A DNA stretch of 33,735 nt from an uncultured Collinsella sp. (GCA_900757465.1 CAAENY010000018.1:1-33735), one strand, 5' to 3'; positions 1 to 8,369 are shown, numbered from the stretch's first letter. Program-made: numbers and translations. The notes: a model not told the origin generated them from the sequence alone.

Positions 1-55
1 GAAACCCCCGCGCGACCTTTGCGAAGCAAGGGGGAGCGCGGGGGTTTCTTCTGTT
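1..55. terminator. Bidirectional hairpin terminator downstream of prs
   Basis: A 13-bp perfect stem is formed by bases 1-13 and 36-48 (arm GCGCGGGGGTTTC), followed by TTCTTCT on the plus strand. It lies beyond the stop codon of the minus-strand prs gene and can also end a plus-strand gene that lies outside the window. The left flank is cut off, so a T-tract on the minus strand cannot be judged. Confidence 0.7.
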
Positions 56-91
56 CCGACGGCGATGCGCCGGGTTGCAAGGACGATGCGA

Positions 92-1078
92 CTACAGTGC
101 GAAGTCGCCGCCGACGAGCGTGGAGACGGGCTCCTCGTGGTAAACGGCGGAGATGGCCTGAGCGAACTCCTCGGCGACCGAGATGGTCTTGATCTTGCCG
201 CCGACCTCGACGGGAATGGCGTCGGTGACGAGGCACTCGACGATCGGGGCGTCGTTCAGACGCTCGATGGCCGGACCGGAGAAGATGCCGTGGGTGGCGC
301 AGACGTAGATGTCGCCAGCGCCCATAGCCTTGAGCTCCTTGACGTTGGCGCACAGGGTGCCAGCGGTGTCGATCATGTCGTCGTTGATGATGCAGGTCTT
401 GCCCTTGATGTCACCGATGATGCCCATGACCTCGGCGGCGTTGTGGCGCGGACGGCCCTTGTGGGCGATGGCCAGGTCGCAGCCGAGCATGTCGGACAGC
501 TTCTTGGCGGCCTTGGCACGACCCACGTCGGGGGAGACGACAACCAGGTTGTCGGTGTCGAAGTGCATGTCGTTGTAGTACTGGCCAAACAGCGGCAGTG
601 CGGACAGGTGGTTGACCGGGATATCAAAGAAGCCCTGGATCTGACCCTGGTGCAGGTCGAGGGTGATGATGCGGTCGACGCCGGCGCGCTCGAGCAGGTT
701 GGCGACGAGGCGGGCGGTGATGGGCTCGCGCGGGCCGGCCTTGCGGTCCTGGCGGGCATAGCCGTAGTGGGTGATGACGGCGGTGATGGAGCGGGCGGAT
801 GCGCGCTTGGCAGCGTCGGTGGCGATGAGCAGCTCCATGAGCATGTCGTTGACGTTGCCGCCGGCCACGGACTGAATCAGGAAGACGTCGGCGCCGCGGA
901 CGGTCTCGTCGTAGCGGGCGTAAATCTCACCGTTGGCGAACTGCTTTAGCGTAAGGCCCGAAAGCTCGACCCCAAGGTACTCAGCGATCTTCTGAGCGAG
1001 GGGACGGTTGGAGGAACCGGAATACACGCGGATGGACTTGCGCATATTCTCCGACTTCTCGGGATCATTAATCGGCAT
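92..1078 (-). CDS. prs: Ribose-phosphate pyrophosphokinase (PRPP synthetase)
   Basis: The enzyme transfers pyrophosphate from ATP to ribose 5-phosphate to make PRPP, the precursor of purines, pyrimidines, NAD, histidine and tryptophan. It is cytosolic and normally hexameric. The 328-residue length fits class I bacterial PRPP synthetases. Visible family motifs are DLHQGQIQGFFD (residues 141-152) and the PRPP-binding loop DDMIDTAGT (233-241). The chosen ATG at 1076-1078 has a strong AGGAG site seven bases upstream. A second Met at residue 12 matches where many homologues begin, so an 11-residue N-terminal extension is possible. The gene is followed by the hairpin at 1-55. It is preceded by glmU on the same strand, with a terminator between them, so the two are probably transcribed separately. 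glmU-prs adjacency is common in Gram-positive bacteria. Confidence 0.97.
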   Translation of the reverse strand: MPINDPEKSENMRKSIRVYSGSSNRPLAQKIAEYLGVELSGLTLKQFANGEIYARYDETVRGADVFLIQSVAGGNVNDMLMELLIATDAAKRASARSITAVITHYGYARQDRKAGPREPITARLVANLLERAGVDRIITLDLHQGQIQGFFDIPVNHLSALPLFGQYYNDMHFDTDNLVVVSPDVGRAKAAKKLSDMLGCDLAIAHKGRPRHNAAEVMGIIGDIKGKTCIINDDMIDTAGTLCANVKELKAMGAGDIYVCATHGIFSGPAIERLNDAPIVECLVTDAIPVEVGGKIKTISVAEEFAQAISAVYHEEPVSTLVGGDFAL

Positions 1079-1220
1079 TACCCTTCTCCTTTATATCGAA
1101 TGCCATATAGATGCCTTGTTGCATTGTAACCGCGCGACGGGGTTAATCGGGTCTTGATAACGTCTTTACCGTCAACGGACACGAACCGACCACTCATCCG
1201 GTTGCGCAGGTCACGATAGA

Positions 1221-1252
1221 AAAAGGAGCCGCCCCCATGGGAACAGCTCCTT
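1221..1252 (-). terminator. Rho-independent terminator of glmU
   Basis: AAGGAGC (1223-1229) pairs with GCTCCTT (1246-1252). Read on the minus strand, the stem is followed by TTTTTCT, as expected for an intrinsic terminator. It sits 17 bases beyond the glmU stop codon and separates glmU from prs. Confidence 0.75.
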
Positions 1253-1269
1253 AGATGCTTGGTAAAACG

Positions 1270-2682
1270 TTATACCTCGTCGTCCTCGTGCAGACGGCGG
1301 CGGTAATCGGCGGCCCAGCCCTCAATGTTTACCTGACGGGCACGACCCAGGCCGAGTGCGTCGGCCGGGACCGGCTCGGTGATGACGGAGCCGGCGGCCA
1401 CGAGCGCGCCGTCGCCGATTTGGGCGGGCGCGACCATCATGGTGTCGGAACCGATGAAGGCGTCCTTGCCGATGACGGTCTTGTGCTTGTGCACGCCGTC
1501 GTAGTTGCAGGTGATGGAGCCCGCGCCCACGTTGACGCCGGAGCCCATGGTGGTGTCGCCGATGTAGGACAGGTGCGGCACCTTGGAGCCCTCGCCGATC
1601 GTGGACTTCTTGATCTCCACGTGCGTGCCGGCCTTGGAGCCGTCGAGCATGTGGGTGCCTGGGCGCAGGTAGGCGCGCGGGCCGCAGTCGACGCCGTTCT
1701 CGATGACGGCCTCGATGGCGATGGTTTCATCGATGACGCAGCCGCTGCCGACGGTGGTGTCGGTGAGGCGGCTGTTGGGGCCGAGCTGGCACTCCTCGCC
1801 CACGGTGACGTGGCCGATCAGGTGCGTCTGCGGCCACACGACGGTGTCGCGGCCGATGACGGCATCGGGACCGATCCAGGCCTGCGTGGGGTCGATGAAG
1901 GTGACGCCCTCGGCCATCCAGTGCTCGTTGATGCGGTCGCGCGCGATAGCGGTGAGCTGCGCGAGCTGGATGCGGCTGTTGACGCCCAGGCCATCGCGGT
2001 AGTCGTCGCAGTGGAAGATGGAGACCGCCTGGCCGTGGCCTTTGAGAATCTCGAGCATGTCGGGCAGGTAGTACTCGGACTGCGCGTTGTCGTTGCCGAT
2101 CTCGTTAATGTGGGCGGCGAGCTGCGCGCCGTCGAAGGCGTAGCAGCCGGCGTTGCACTCCAGCAGCGTGGCGGCCTGCTCGGGCGTGCAGTCCTTCTGC
2201 TCGATGATGCGCTCGATCTGGCCATCGGCGCCCAGCTTGATACGGCCGTAGCCGAAGGGGTCGGGCGGGGTCATGGTCATGACGGTGCAGGCGAGCTCGC
2301 CGGTAGCGACGGTCTGTGCGAACTTGGCGACGGTGTCGGCGGTGATGAGCGGCAGGTCGCCGTTGAGCACGACGACCGGGCCCTCGGCGATGCCGCAGGC
2401 CTCGAGCGCGACCTTTACGGCGTGGCCGGTGCCCAGGCGCTCGGTCTGCTCAACGCACTCGACCTTGGTGGCGCTGGTGGCGTAGGCGCCGTCGATAAGG
2501 GCGCGCATCTCGTCGGCGTGGCTGCCGATGACGACCACGACGCGGCTGCAGCCGGCCTTGATGGTAGCGTCGACGATCCACTGGACCATGGGCTTGCCCA
2601 GGATCTTGTGCGAAACCTTGCAGTGGTTCGACTTCATGCGGGTGCCCTCGCCGGCAGCGAGGATAATTGCGGTTGCGTCCAT
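1270..2682 (-). CDS. glmU: Bifunctional UDP-GlcNAc pyrophosphorylase / glucosamine-1-phosphate N-acetyltransferase
   Basis: GlmU performs the last two steps of UDP-GlcNAc synthesis for peptidoglycan: acetylation of glucosamine 1-phosphate, then uridylyl transfer. The N-terminal Rossmann domain shows the nucleotide-binding LAAGEGTRMK (residues 8-17). The C-terminal half has the hexapeptide left-handed beta-helix and typical acetyltransferase stretches, including RPGTHMLDGSKAGTHVEIKK and VGAGSITCNYDG. The frame stays open 70 codons further upstream, but I chose the ATG at 2680-2682. It has AGGAG six bases upstream and begins directly with the conserved domain (MDATAIILAAGEG). The resulting 470 residues are close to the usual 450-460. 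It is divergent from the ECF transporter genes and is followed by a terminator at 1221-1252. Confidence 0.97.
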   Translation of the reverse strand: MDATAIILAAGEGTRMKSNHCKVSHKILGKPMVQWIVDATIKAGCSRVVVVIGSHADEMRALIDGAYATSATKVECVEQTERLGTGHAVKVALEACGIAEGPVVVLNGDLPLITADTVAKFAQTVATGELACTVMTMTPPDPFGYGRIKLGADGQIERIIEQKDCTPEQAATLLECNAGCYAFDGAQLAAHINEIGNDNAQSEYYLPDMLEILKGHGQAVSIFHCDDYRDGLGVNSRIQLAQLTAIARDRINEHWMAEGVTFIDPTQAWIGPDAVIGRDTVVWPQTHLIGHVTVGEECQLGPNSRLTDTTVGSGCVIDETIAIEAVIENGVDCGPRAYLRPGTHMLDGSKAGTHVEIKKSTIGEGSKVPHLSYIGDTTMGSGVNVGAGSITCNYDGVHKHKTVIGKDAFIGSDTMMVAPAQIGDGALVAAGSVITEPVPADALGLGRARQVNIEGWAADYRRRLHEDDEV

Positions 2683-2875
2683 GTGATCTCCTGTTACGTT
2701 ATAGAGACGTGTGTTTGGAAACGATACACGGCGCAATATGATACCGCAGGCATATGTTGAGCGCGTAACGATTGGATTGCGGCGGTTGAGGCTTGCGCCA
2801 CCGGCGTGGCGTTTGCACTGCTTGCGTGCGGCGTTGGCGGTACTGCGGAGCTGTCGTTTGAGCGAGGGGACGGGG

Positions 2876-3769
2876 GTGCCCGTGGACAACATACAAGAGG
2901 AGCTTGGCGGCGAGCCCGTCGCGGCGTTCTCGATGTCGCACCCGGCGGTGCCTGCGCTCTACATGGCGCTGACGCTGGGACTCACCATGTTCTCGATGCA
3001 ACCGGTGCTGATCGCGCTCTCGCTCGCGGGCGGGCTGGCGTATGGATTTGCGACGCGCGGCGCCGCGCGCACGCTGGGGGCGCTTCGCTGGCAGCTGCCG
3101 GTGATTTTGATTATCGCGCTGGTGAATCCGCTGTTTAGCGCCTCGGGATCGACGGAGGTGTTCCGCATCGGCATGCGCGCAGTGTATTTGGAGAGTATGG
3201 TATACGGTCTGTGCATGGGCGGGTTGTTTGTGGCGAGCGTACTGTGGTTTGAGGCTGCGGCGTCGATGCTTGGCTACGACAAGGTGCTTGCGCTTCTGGG
3301 TAACGCCGCACCGGTGATCGCGCTCATGATCTCGATGTGCATGCGGCTTATCCCACAGTTTTTGCGCCGCGGTCGTACGGTACTGGCGGTGCAGGATGCG
3401 ATTGATGTGCCGGGCCGCGCGCCGGCCGACCCCGTGCGCTCGCACCTGCGGGCGTCGAGCGTATTGATGGGCTGGGGCATGGAAGATTCGCTTGAGCGCG
3501 CGGATGCCATGCGCTCGCGCGGGTGGGGTGCTGCGTCGCGCCGTACGACGTACGCGCGGTATCGACTGGGGCGCAGCGACGTTGCCGCGCTGGTCGGGCT
3601 CGCGCTGTTTGGTGCCGCCGCGGTGGCAGTGGCATGGACCGCGACAACGCAGTATTCGTTTTACCCGCAGCTTTCGGTGCCGGCGCCGTGGCTGGGCTAT
3701 GTCGTGTACGCTGCCTGGATGGTGCTGCCCTGTGTGTTACATGCGATCGATGAGAAGAGGTTCGGCTGA
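2876..3769 (+). CDS. ecfT: ECF transporter transmembrane (T) component, CbiQ/EcfT family
   Basis: This is the membrane scaffold that couples the ATPases to a substrate-binding S component in energy-coupling-factor importers. Several hydrophobic helices are visible. The coupling-helix signature with the small-residue/Arg-Gly motif is ADAMRSRGWG. The frame is open from 2711, but the first 55 codons are Arg-rich and lack family character. I chose GTG 2876, which has AGGGGA about five bases upstream, giving 297 residues. GTG 2882 and ATG 2933 are alternatives. The stop TGA shares one base with the ATG of the next gene (TGATG), so translation is probably coupled. The gene lies first in a T-AA-S operon, which gives a complete dedicated (group I) ECF transporter. 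Confidence 0.85.
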   Translation: MPVDNIQEELGGEPVAAFSMSHPAVPALYMALTLGLTMFSMQPVLIALSLAGGLAYGFATRGAARTLGALRWQLPVILIIALVNPLFSASGSTEVFRIGMRAVYLESMVYGLCMGGLFVASVLWFEAAASMLGYDKVLALLGNAAPVIALMISMCMRLIPQFLRRGRTVLAVQDAIDVPGRAPADPVRSHLRASSVLMGWGMEDSLERADAMRSRGWGAASRRTTYARYRLGRSDVAALVGLALFGAAAVAVAWTATTQYSFYPQLSVPAPWLGYVVYAAWMVLPCVLHAIDEKRFG

Positions 3770-5412
3770 TGGCTCGGTTGGATAGGGGCCCGGTGTCAGG
3801 CGCGGCGTGCGGCCCGGATATGCCGGCGATTGAGGTGCGGAGCCTGAGCTTTGCCTACCCCGGGGCCGATGCTGCGGTGCTCGAGGGGCTCGACTGGTCT
3901 GTTCCCCAAGGTGCATTTGCGCTGCTTGTCGGCGGTACCGGATCGGGTAAGTCGACGCTGCTGTCGCTGCTCAAGCCCGAGATTGCTCCGGCGGGCGAGC
4001 GCACTGGCGATATGCGCGTGCTGGGCGAGAACGTTGCCGACATGGACGTGCGCGCGTCTGCGGAGCGCGTGGGCTACGTGTTCCAGGATCCCGAGAACCA
4101 GATCGTGTGCGAAACCGTGTGGCACGAGATGGCGTTTGGCCTGGAAAACTTGGGGCTAGCGCGTGATGAGATGCGCCGTCGCGTAGCTGAGACCAGCTAT
4201 TTCTTTGGGCTGGAGGACTGGCTCCACCGCGATACCGATACGCTTTCGGGTGGACGCAAGCAGCTGCTGTCGCTTGCCGCCGTTCTGGCGCTGCGTCCGC
4301 GTGTGCTGTTACTCGACGAGCCCACGTCTCAGCTCGATCCCGTTGCCGAGAAGAATTTTCTGCACGCGCTGTTTCGTGTGAATCGCGAGCTGGGCTGCAC
4401 GGTTGTTGTGGCGACGCATCAGCCGCGCCCAATGCTCGAATACGCGACGTGTGCGTACCGGATTGAGGATGGCCGCGTGCACGAGGCGGCGGATATGGCA
4501 TCTTTGGGACGCCGAGAATCGCTGTTTTCCGATGACACGTTGGGGTGGGGTGCCATCCGATGTGCAAAAAACGGAGTATTCAGCAGGCGTGAGGACAATT
4601 TGGGCTCTCTGGAGCCGCCCGGGGGCGTATCGAGCGCGAAAAAAAGTTTGGAATTGGACAAATCGTCCGAATTTGTGGCGCAAACGTCGCTCGAGAACGG
4701 CTTGGAAGCCTTCTCGCGCACGGATGGAAGCAGAATACTCCAAAAAATGCACGCTGGGTCGGCTACCACCCTGTCGGAAGGTTGGTTTCGCTACGATCGA
4801 GCGTCCGGCTGGGTGTTGCGTGGGCTCGATGCGTCGTTTTCGGCCGGTGCGGTGCATGCGATCGTGGGCGGCAACGGATGCGGTAAGTCGACGACGCTCT
4901 CGGTGCTGGCGAAGACCGCCAAGCTGCAGCGCGGCCGCATGGTGCGCGGAGCGGCCTCGGCGGCGTTGCTGCCTCAGAATCCCAAAGCATTGCTGGTTGC
5001 CGAGACGGTGTGCGACGAGCTGATGGAATGGGCTTCAGCCTGCGGATATGACGAGACCGTGGCGCGGGAGCGCGCGGCGAGCTTGGGGCTGGACGGCCTG
5101 GAGACGCGCCACCCCTACGACCTCTCGGGCGGACAGCGCCAGCTGCTCGCACTGGCAAAGCTGCTGCTGATCGGCCCCGAGCTGCTGCTGCTTGACGAGC
5201 CCACGAAGGGCTTGGACCTGGAGAGTCGCCGCACCATCGCCCGCGCCCTGCGTGACCATGCGAAGGCTGGCGGCACCGTCATCATGGCTACGCACGATTT
5301 GGACTTTGCCGAGCAGGTAGCCGACGACGTCGCCATGATGTTTGACGGCGAGATTGCCTGCATGGAGTCCCCGGCCGACTTCTTTGCCGACAACGTGTTC
5401 TATAGGGCGTGA
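3769..5412 (+). CDS. ECF transporter double ATPase (EcfA1-EcfA2 fused)
   Basis: This single 547-residue protein contains two complete ABC ATPase domains that drive uptake through the ECF complex. Domain 1 has Walker A GGTGSGKST (55-63), Q-loop FQDPENQ, signature LSGGRKQ, Walker B RVLLLDEP and the switch histidine in VATHQ. Domain 2 has Walker A GGNGCGKST (from 367), a Q in LLPQNPK, signature LSGGQRQ, Walker B ELLLLDEP and ATHD. Most ECF modules encode the two ATPases separately; fused forms are known in actinobacteria and clostridia. The linker (about residues 245-335) is unusual. It is less GC-rich than its surroundings and Ser/Lys/Glu-rich. Its DNA is bounded by an imperfect inverted repeat (4562-4584 and 4730-4752), which suggests a repeat element was taken up in frame. 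The start overlaps the ecfT stop; Met18 is an alternative. Confidence 0.9.
   Translation: MARLDRGPVSGAACGPDMPAIEVRSLSFAYPGADAAVLEGLDWSVPQGAFALLVGGTGSGKSTLLSLLKPEIAPAGERTGDMRVLGENVADMDVRASAERVGYVFQDPENQIVCETVWHEMAFGLENLGLARDEMRRRVAETSYFFGLEDWLHRDTDTLSGGRKQLLSLAAVLALRPRVLLLDEPTSQLDPVAEKNFLHALFRVNRELGCTVVVATHQPRPMLEYATCAYRIEDGRVHEAADMASLGRRESLFSDDTLGWGAIRCAKNGVFSRREDNLGSLEPPGGVSSAKKSLELDKSSEFVAQTSLENGLEAFSRTDGSRILQKMHAGSATTLSEGWFRYDRASGWVLRGLDASFSAGAVHAIVGGNGCGKSTTLSVLAKTAKLQRGRMVRGAASAALLPQNPKALLVAETVCDELMEWASACGYDETVARERAASLGLDGLETRHPYDLSGGQRQLLALAKLLLIGPELLLLDEPTKGLDLESRRTIARALRDHAKAGGTVIMATHDLDFAEQVADDVAMMFDGEIACMESPADFFADNVFYRA
4562..4752. repeat. Inverted-repeat-bounded segment within the ATPase linker
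   Basis: The left arm (4562-4584) and the reverse complement of the right arm (4730-4752) agree at 16 of 23 bases. They share GTGCA and GGAGTATTC and differ mainly in an A-run versus a T-run between these blocks. The 191-bp segment is AT-richer than the flanking ATPase coding sequence and lies exactly between the two ATP-binding domains with the frame kept open. This may be a domesticated palindromic repeat; only the arms are seen directly. Confidence 0.4.
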
Positions 5413-5416
5413 TGGG

Positions 5417-6130
5417 ATGACGGACTGTCGTTTCTCGCGTTTGCTTGCAAAACTGGAGATCCCGCTGTTGTTGGCGGTGCCGGCGGTGATGGCTGCCGCG
5501 TTGCTGGCGGGTGTTGAGCAGGCAGCGTTGGCCATGCTGGTTGTGGTGGCGTTGGTGCTTGCGCTGTTCTTTGCGGGCTATGAGGCATCGCGTCCAGGCC
5601 TGCGTCAGATTATGCCCACGCTGGTGCTGGCGGCGCTGGCGGCGGCGGGGCGCATCCTGTTTGGACCCATTCCCGACTTTAAACCCGTGAGTGCCATCGC
5701 CATTATCGCCGGGGCGACACTCGGTCGTCGTAACGGCTTTATGGTCGGTGCGTTGGCGGCGCTGACCAGCAATTTCTTTTTTGGGCAGGGCATGTGGACG
5801 CCGTGGCAGATGTATGCCTGGGGGCTCGTGGGATACGTTGGCGGTGCGCTGGCGTATGCGGGTGCGTTCGACCGCGCCGACGGCACCGTGCGCATGCCGG
5901 CGCTGCTGGCGTACGGCTTTGCGTCGGGCCTGCTCTATGGCGTCGTGATCAACGCGTATGACATCATTGGGTTTGTACAGCCGCTTACTTGGGCGGGTGC
6001 CGTGGCACGTCTTGCCACGGCAGTGCCGTTCGATATTACGCACGGACTCGCGACATGCGTGTTTTTGGCCGCCTTGTACAAGCCCTGGTGTCGCCGCATC
6101 AACCGAGTCGTCGTGAAGTACGGGCTGTAG
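5417..6130 (+). CDS. ECF transporter substrate-binding (S) component
   Basis: This is a small, very hydrophobic 237-residue membrane protein with about six predicted helices, as expected for the S component that binds the transported vitamin or metal. The stretch PDFKPVSAIAIIAGATLG, and the later MWTPWQMYAWGLVGYVGG, resemble the riboflavin/cobalamin-type (CbrT-like) S components, but the substrate cannot be assigned from sequence alone. ATG 5417 begins four bases after the stop of the fused ATPase. The upstream in-frame codons belong to the ATPase gene region and lack membrane character. With the preceding T and AA genes it makes a self-contained transporter. No riboswitch-like leader was recognised ahead of the operon, so regulation gives no hint of the ligand. 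Confidence 0.82.
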   Translation: MTDCRFSRLLAKLEIPLLLAVPAVMAAALLAGVEQAALAMLVVVALVLALFFAGYEASRPGLRQIMPTLVLAALAAAGRILFGPIPDFKPVSAIAIIAGATLGRRNGFMVGALAALTSNFFFGQGMWTPWQMYAWGLVGYVGGALAYAGAFDRADGTVRMPALLAYGFASGLLYGVVINAYDIIGFVQPLTWAGAVARLATAVPFDITHGLATCVFLAALYKPWCRRINRVVVKYGL

Positions 6131-6169
6131 GGCTGGTTGCGCCGGGGCGGGAATCAATACTGCCGAAGC

Positions 6170-6337
6170 GCCATTTCAAAACTACGCCGGTTTACGGGGC
6201 CAGATTGGCACAGGCAGACCATACCGGCTTTTTTCGAAATGGAGCAAGCCGTTTACCTGCGGTTTTATTATTTCGGAATTGCGTATGGTTGGGGGTTCGC
6301 GATTCAGCCCCGTAAACCGGCATAGTTCTGGAATGGC
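6170..6337. repeat. Palindromic MITE-like element 1
   Basis: Terminal arms 6170-6200 and 6307-6337 are inverted copies with 28 of 31 bases identical (core CGGTTTACGGGGC). The 168-bp unit has no credible gene. Because it is palindromic, both strands give similar short peptides ending in PRKPA. The length and symmetry fit a non-autonomous inverted-repeat element or REP-like family typical of intergenic DNA. Confidence 0.6.
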
Positions 6338-6423
6338 CGGCTTATAGACGGGCATCGTGGCCCTCAAGAGCCAAATTGATCCGTTTTCTTCCGTCTCCAG
6401 ACGTCCCCGGGGAATCAGCTGAA

Positions 6424-6596
6424 CCCGCCCGCCACGGAATCGGCCTATCTACTACGTTTGACCCGACATCCCCAAGCACAATCGCGTTTTATGAAAAACC
6501 GCAGGCTTTTTACCTGCGGTTTTCTTTTGCGCTGTTTGCTGTGGTTGAGGGTAGTGGCTTAAACGTAGTAGATGGGCCAGTTTCGTGGCGGGTGGG
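6424..6596. repeat. Palindromic MITE-like element 2
   Basis: Arms 6424-6459 and 6561-6596 are inverted copies with 31 of 36 bases identical, sharing ATCTACTACGTTT. The 173-bp unit is similar in size to the element 230 bp to its left but has different arms. A perfect terminator hairpin (6495-6523) sits inside it. No gene was found. Confidence 0.6.
6495..6530. terminator. Strong hairpin terminator inside element 2
   Basis: AAAACCGCAGG (6495-6505) pairs perfectly with CCTGCGGTTTT (6513-6523) around a seven-base loop and is followed by CTTTT. A/T tracts lie on both sides, so it could end plus-strand transcription from the ECF operon and minus-strand transcription from the exonuclease gene. Confidence 0.7.
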
Positions 6597-6662
6597 CCGC
6601 GTGGATGCCCTCGCGAGGTGAAAATGATTCCTTTTCCTCCGTCTCCAGGGGATCAGTTGGGG

Positions 6663-7481
6663 CTAGAGCTCTAGCGTGAGGGTGACGGGGCAGTGGTCGC
6701 TGCCAAAGATGTCGCCACGGATACCGGTGTCGCGAACGTTGGCGGCGATTGCGTCGCTTACCAGGAAGTAGTCGATGCGCCAGCCGGCGTTGTTCTTGCG
6801 GGCATTAAAGCGATAGCTCCACCAGCTGTAGACGCCCTCAACGTCCGGATTAGCCGTGCGCCAGGTATCGGTAAAGCCGGCGTTGAGCAGCTCGGTAAAC
6901 TTACCGCGCTCTTCGTCCGAAAAGCCTGCGTTGCCGCGGTTGGACTTGGGGTTCTTAAGGTCGATCTCTTCGTGCGCCACGTTAAAGTCGCCGCAGGTTA
7001 CGACGGGCTTGCCGGTTTCGTGCTCAAGCGCGCTCAAAAAGCCGCGATAGGCATCATCCCAGGCCATGCGCACATCGATGCGCGCGAGCTCATTTTGGGC
7101 GTTGGGCGTATAGACGTCGACAAACCAAAACTTGTCGAACTCGAGTGCGCAGACGCGGCCCTCGGTTACGGCTTGGGCGACGAGTACGGCCGCCTCGCCC
7201 TCGCCGGCGTAGGGTAGCAGCGCGTCGGCGTGCAGCACGCGCTGCGGTTCCTGGCGGCTAAAGACCGCGGTGCCCGAATAGCCTTTACGCTCGGCGTAGC
7301 TCCAGGTTTGGTGATAGCCGGGCAGGTCAATATCAACCTGGCCTTCTTGCAACTTGGTTTCTTGCAGCGCCAGCACATCGACATCGAGTTCCTGCGCGAT
7401 TTGAATAAAGCTCGGGTCCTTTTTGAGCACGGCGCGCAGGCCGTTAACGTTCCACGAGGCAAAGGTGTAAGTCTGAGGCAT
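6663..7481 (-). CDS. xth: Exodeoxyribonuclease III (AP endonuclease, ExoA/Xth family)
   Basis: This 272-residue base-excision-repair nuclease cuts at abasic sites and removes 3' blocking groups; the family also has 3'-5' exonuclease activity on double-stranded DNA. Family landmarks are WNVNGLRA (10-17), LQETK with the metal-binding Glu41, the GDFN motif, RIDYFLVSD, and the C-terminal GSDHCPV with the catalytic Asp-His. The length matches single-domain members. ATG 7481 has an AAAGGA site at suitable spacing. The gene is divergent from the sirtuin gene across a 135-bp gap and runs toward the palindromic repeats that separate it from the ECF operon. I see no truncation. Confidence 0.96.
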   Translation of the reverse strand: MPQTYTFASWNVNGLRAVLKKDPSFIQIAQELDVDVLALQETKLQEGQVDIDLPGYHQTWSYAERKGYSGTAVFSRQEPQRVLHADALLPYAGEGEAAVLVAQAVTEGRVCALEFDKFWFVDVYTPNAQNELARIDVRMAWDDAYRGFLSALEHETGKPVVTCGDFNVAHEEIDLKNPKSNRGNAGFSDEERGKFTELLNAGFTDTWRTANPDVEGVYSWWSYRFNARKNNAGWRIDYFLVSDAIAANVRDTGIRGDIFGSDHCPVTLTLEL

Positions 7482-7616
7482 GGTGTCCTTTCGACGGGGT
7501 TGGCAGGCTTAAGATTAACGCAACAAGGGCGGGGTGGGCTCCGTGCATGCTGACTTAAAGGCCGCATGCTGGGACGTCGCCCAACGCTACCCGACCAACA
7601 AGGACGGAGAACTCAT

Positions 7617-8369
7617 ATGACGCAGGCAATAACGGATCCCAAGCAGGCCTCCGCCGCGCTGGCGGATCTGTTTGATACCCACAAGCGCGTGGTCTTCTTT
7701 GGCGGCGCGGGTGTTTCCACGGCAAGTGGCATCCCCGATTTCCGCAGCGTGGACGGCCTGTATCACCAGCAGTTTGCCTACCCGCCCGAGACCATGCTCT
7801 CGCATAGCTTTTACGAGACGCATCCGGCGGAGTTCTTCGACTTCTACCGCACCAAGATGATCGCGCTTGGCGCCAAGCCCAACCGCTGCCACACCAAGCT
7901 GGCCGAGCTGGAGCGCGCCGGCAAGCTAAATGCCGTGGTGACGCAAAACATCGACGGCTTGCATCAGATGGCGGGCTCGCAGCGCGTGTTTGAGTTGCAC
8001 GGATCGGTCCATCGCAACATTTGCCAGTCGTGCGGTGCGGTCTATAGCGCCGAGTGGATTTGCTCGCGCGAGCACGAGGATGCCGCGGGCGTGCCTGCGT
8101 GCCCCGCGTGCGGCGGCCGCATCAAGCCCGATGTAGTGCTCTACGAAGAGCAGCTCCATGAGCATGTGTTGACCGGTGCCGTTGCCGCCATCGCCGCGGC
8201 CGATGCCCTCATTGTGGGCGGGACCTCGCTCGTGGTGTATCCGGCGGCGGGCCTTACGCGTTACTTTACCGGCGATACGCTGGCCATTTGCAATCTTGCT
8301 CCCACCGATCAGGATGCAAATGCCGACCTGCTGATTTCTTGCGACATCGCGGCCGCGTTTGCGTTCTAG
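7617..8369 (+). CDS. cobB: NAD-dependent protein deacylase (Sir2/sirtuin)
   Basis: This enzyme removes acetyl or acyl groups from lysine side chains using NAD. Visible motifs are the NAD-binding GAGVSTASGIPDFRS (30-44), TQNIDGLH (about 109-116), and the catalytic His in FELHGS (about 127). Four zinc cysteines occur as CQSC and CPAC. IKPDVVLYEE and GGTSLVVYPAAG complete the Rossmann fold. The 250-residue length fits bacterial sirtuins. ATG 7617 follows GGACGGAG about seven bases upstream, so I preferred it to the earlier in-frame ATG at 7566. The folP-folK gene follows 95 bp later behind a hairpin. Whether they share a transcript is unclear. Confidence 0.95.
   Translation: MTQAITDPKQASAALADLFDTHKRVVFFGGAGVSTASGIPDFRSVDGLYHQQFAYPPETMLSHSFYETHPAEFFDFYRTKMIALGAKPNRCHTKLAELERAGKLNAVVTQNIDGLHQMAGSQRVFELHGSVHRNICQSCGAVYSAEWICSREHEDAAGVPACPACGGRIKPDVVLYEEQLHEHVLTGAVAAIAAADALIVGGTSLVVYPAAGLTRYFTGDTLAICNLAPTDQDANADLLISCDIAAAFAF

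Larger units (their letters stand above)
6376..6648. repeat. 25-bp direct repeats flanking palindromic element 2
   Basis: Bases 6376-6400 and 6624-6648 are direct repeats identical at 21 of 25 positions, both ending TCCGTCTCCAG. Similar GGGATCAG/GGGAATCAG tails follow each. They bracket the large palindrome at 6424-6596. They could be a separate short repeat family or traces of the insertion event. Confidence 0.5.

Noticed and set aside
2711..2875. N-terminal extension of the ECF T component from ATG 2711
   Set aside because: The 55 extra residues are Arg-rich with no family similarity and overlap the likely glmU promoter region. GTG 2876 has a better ribosome site.
2683..2875. Riboswitch leader for the ECF operon
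   Set aside because: The gap between glmU and ecfT is short and shows no conserved cobalamin, FMN, TPP or other aptamer core that I could recognise.
6137..6367. Small proteins of about 60 residues on both strands
   Set aside because: They lie inside a palindromic repeat and mirror each other because of its symmetry. No ribosome sites support them.
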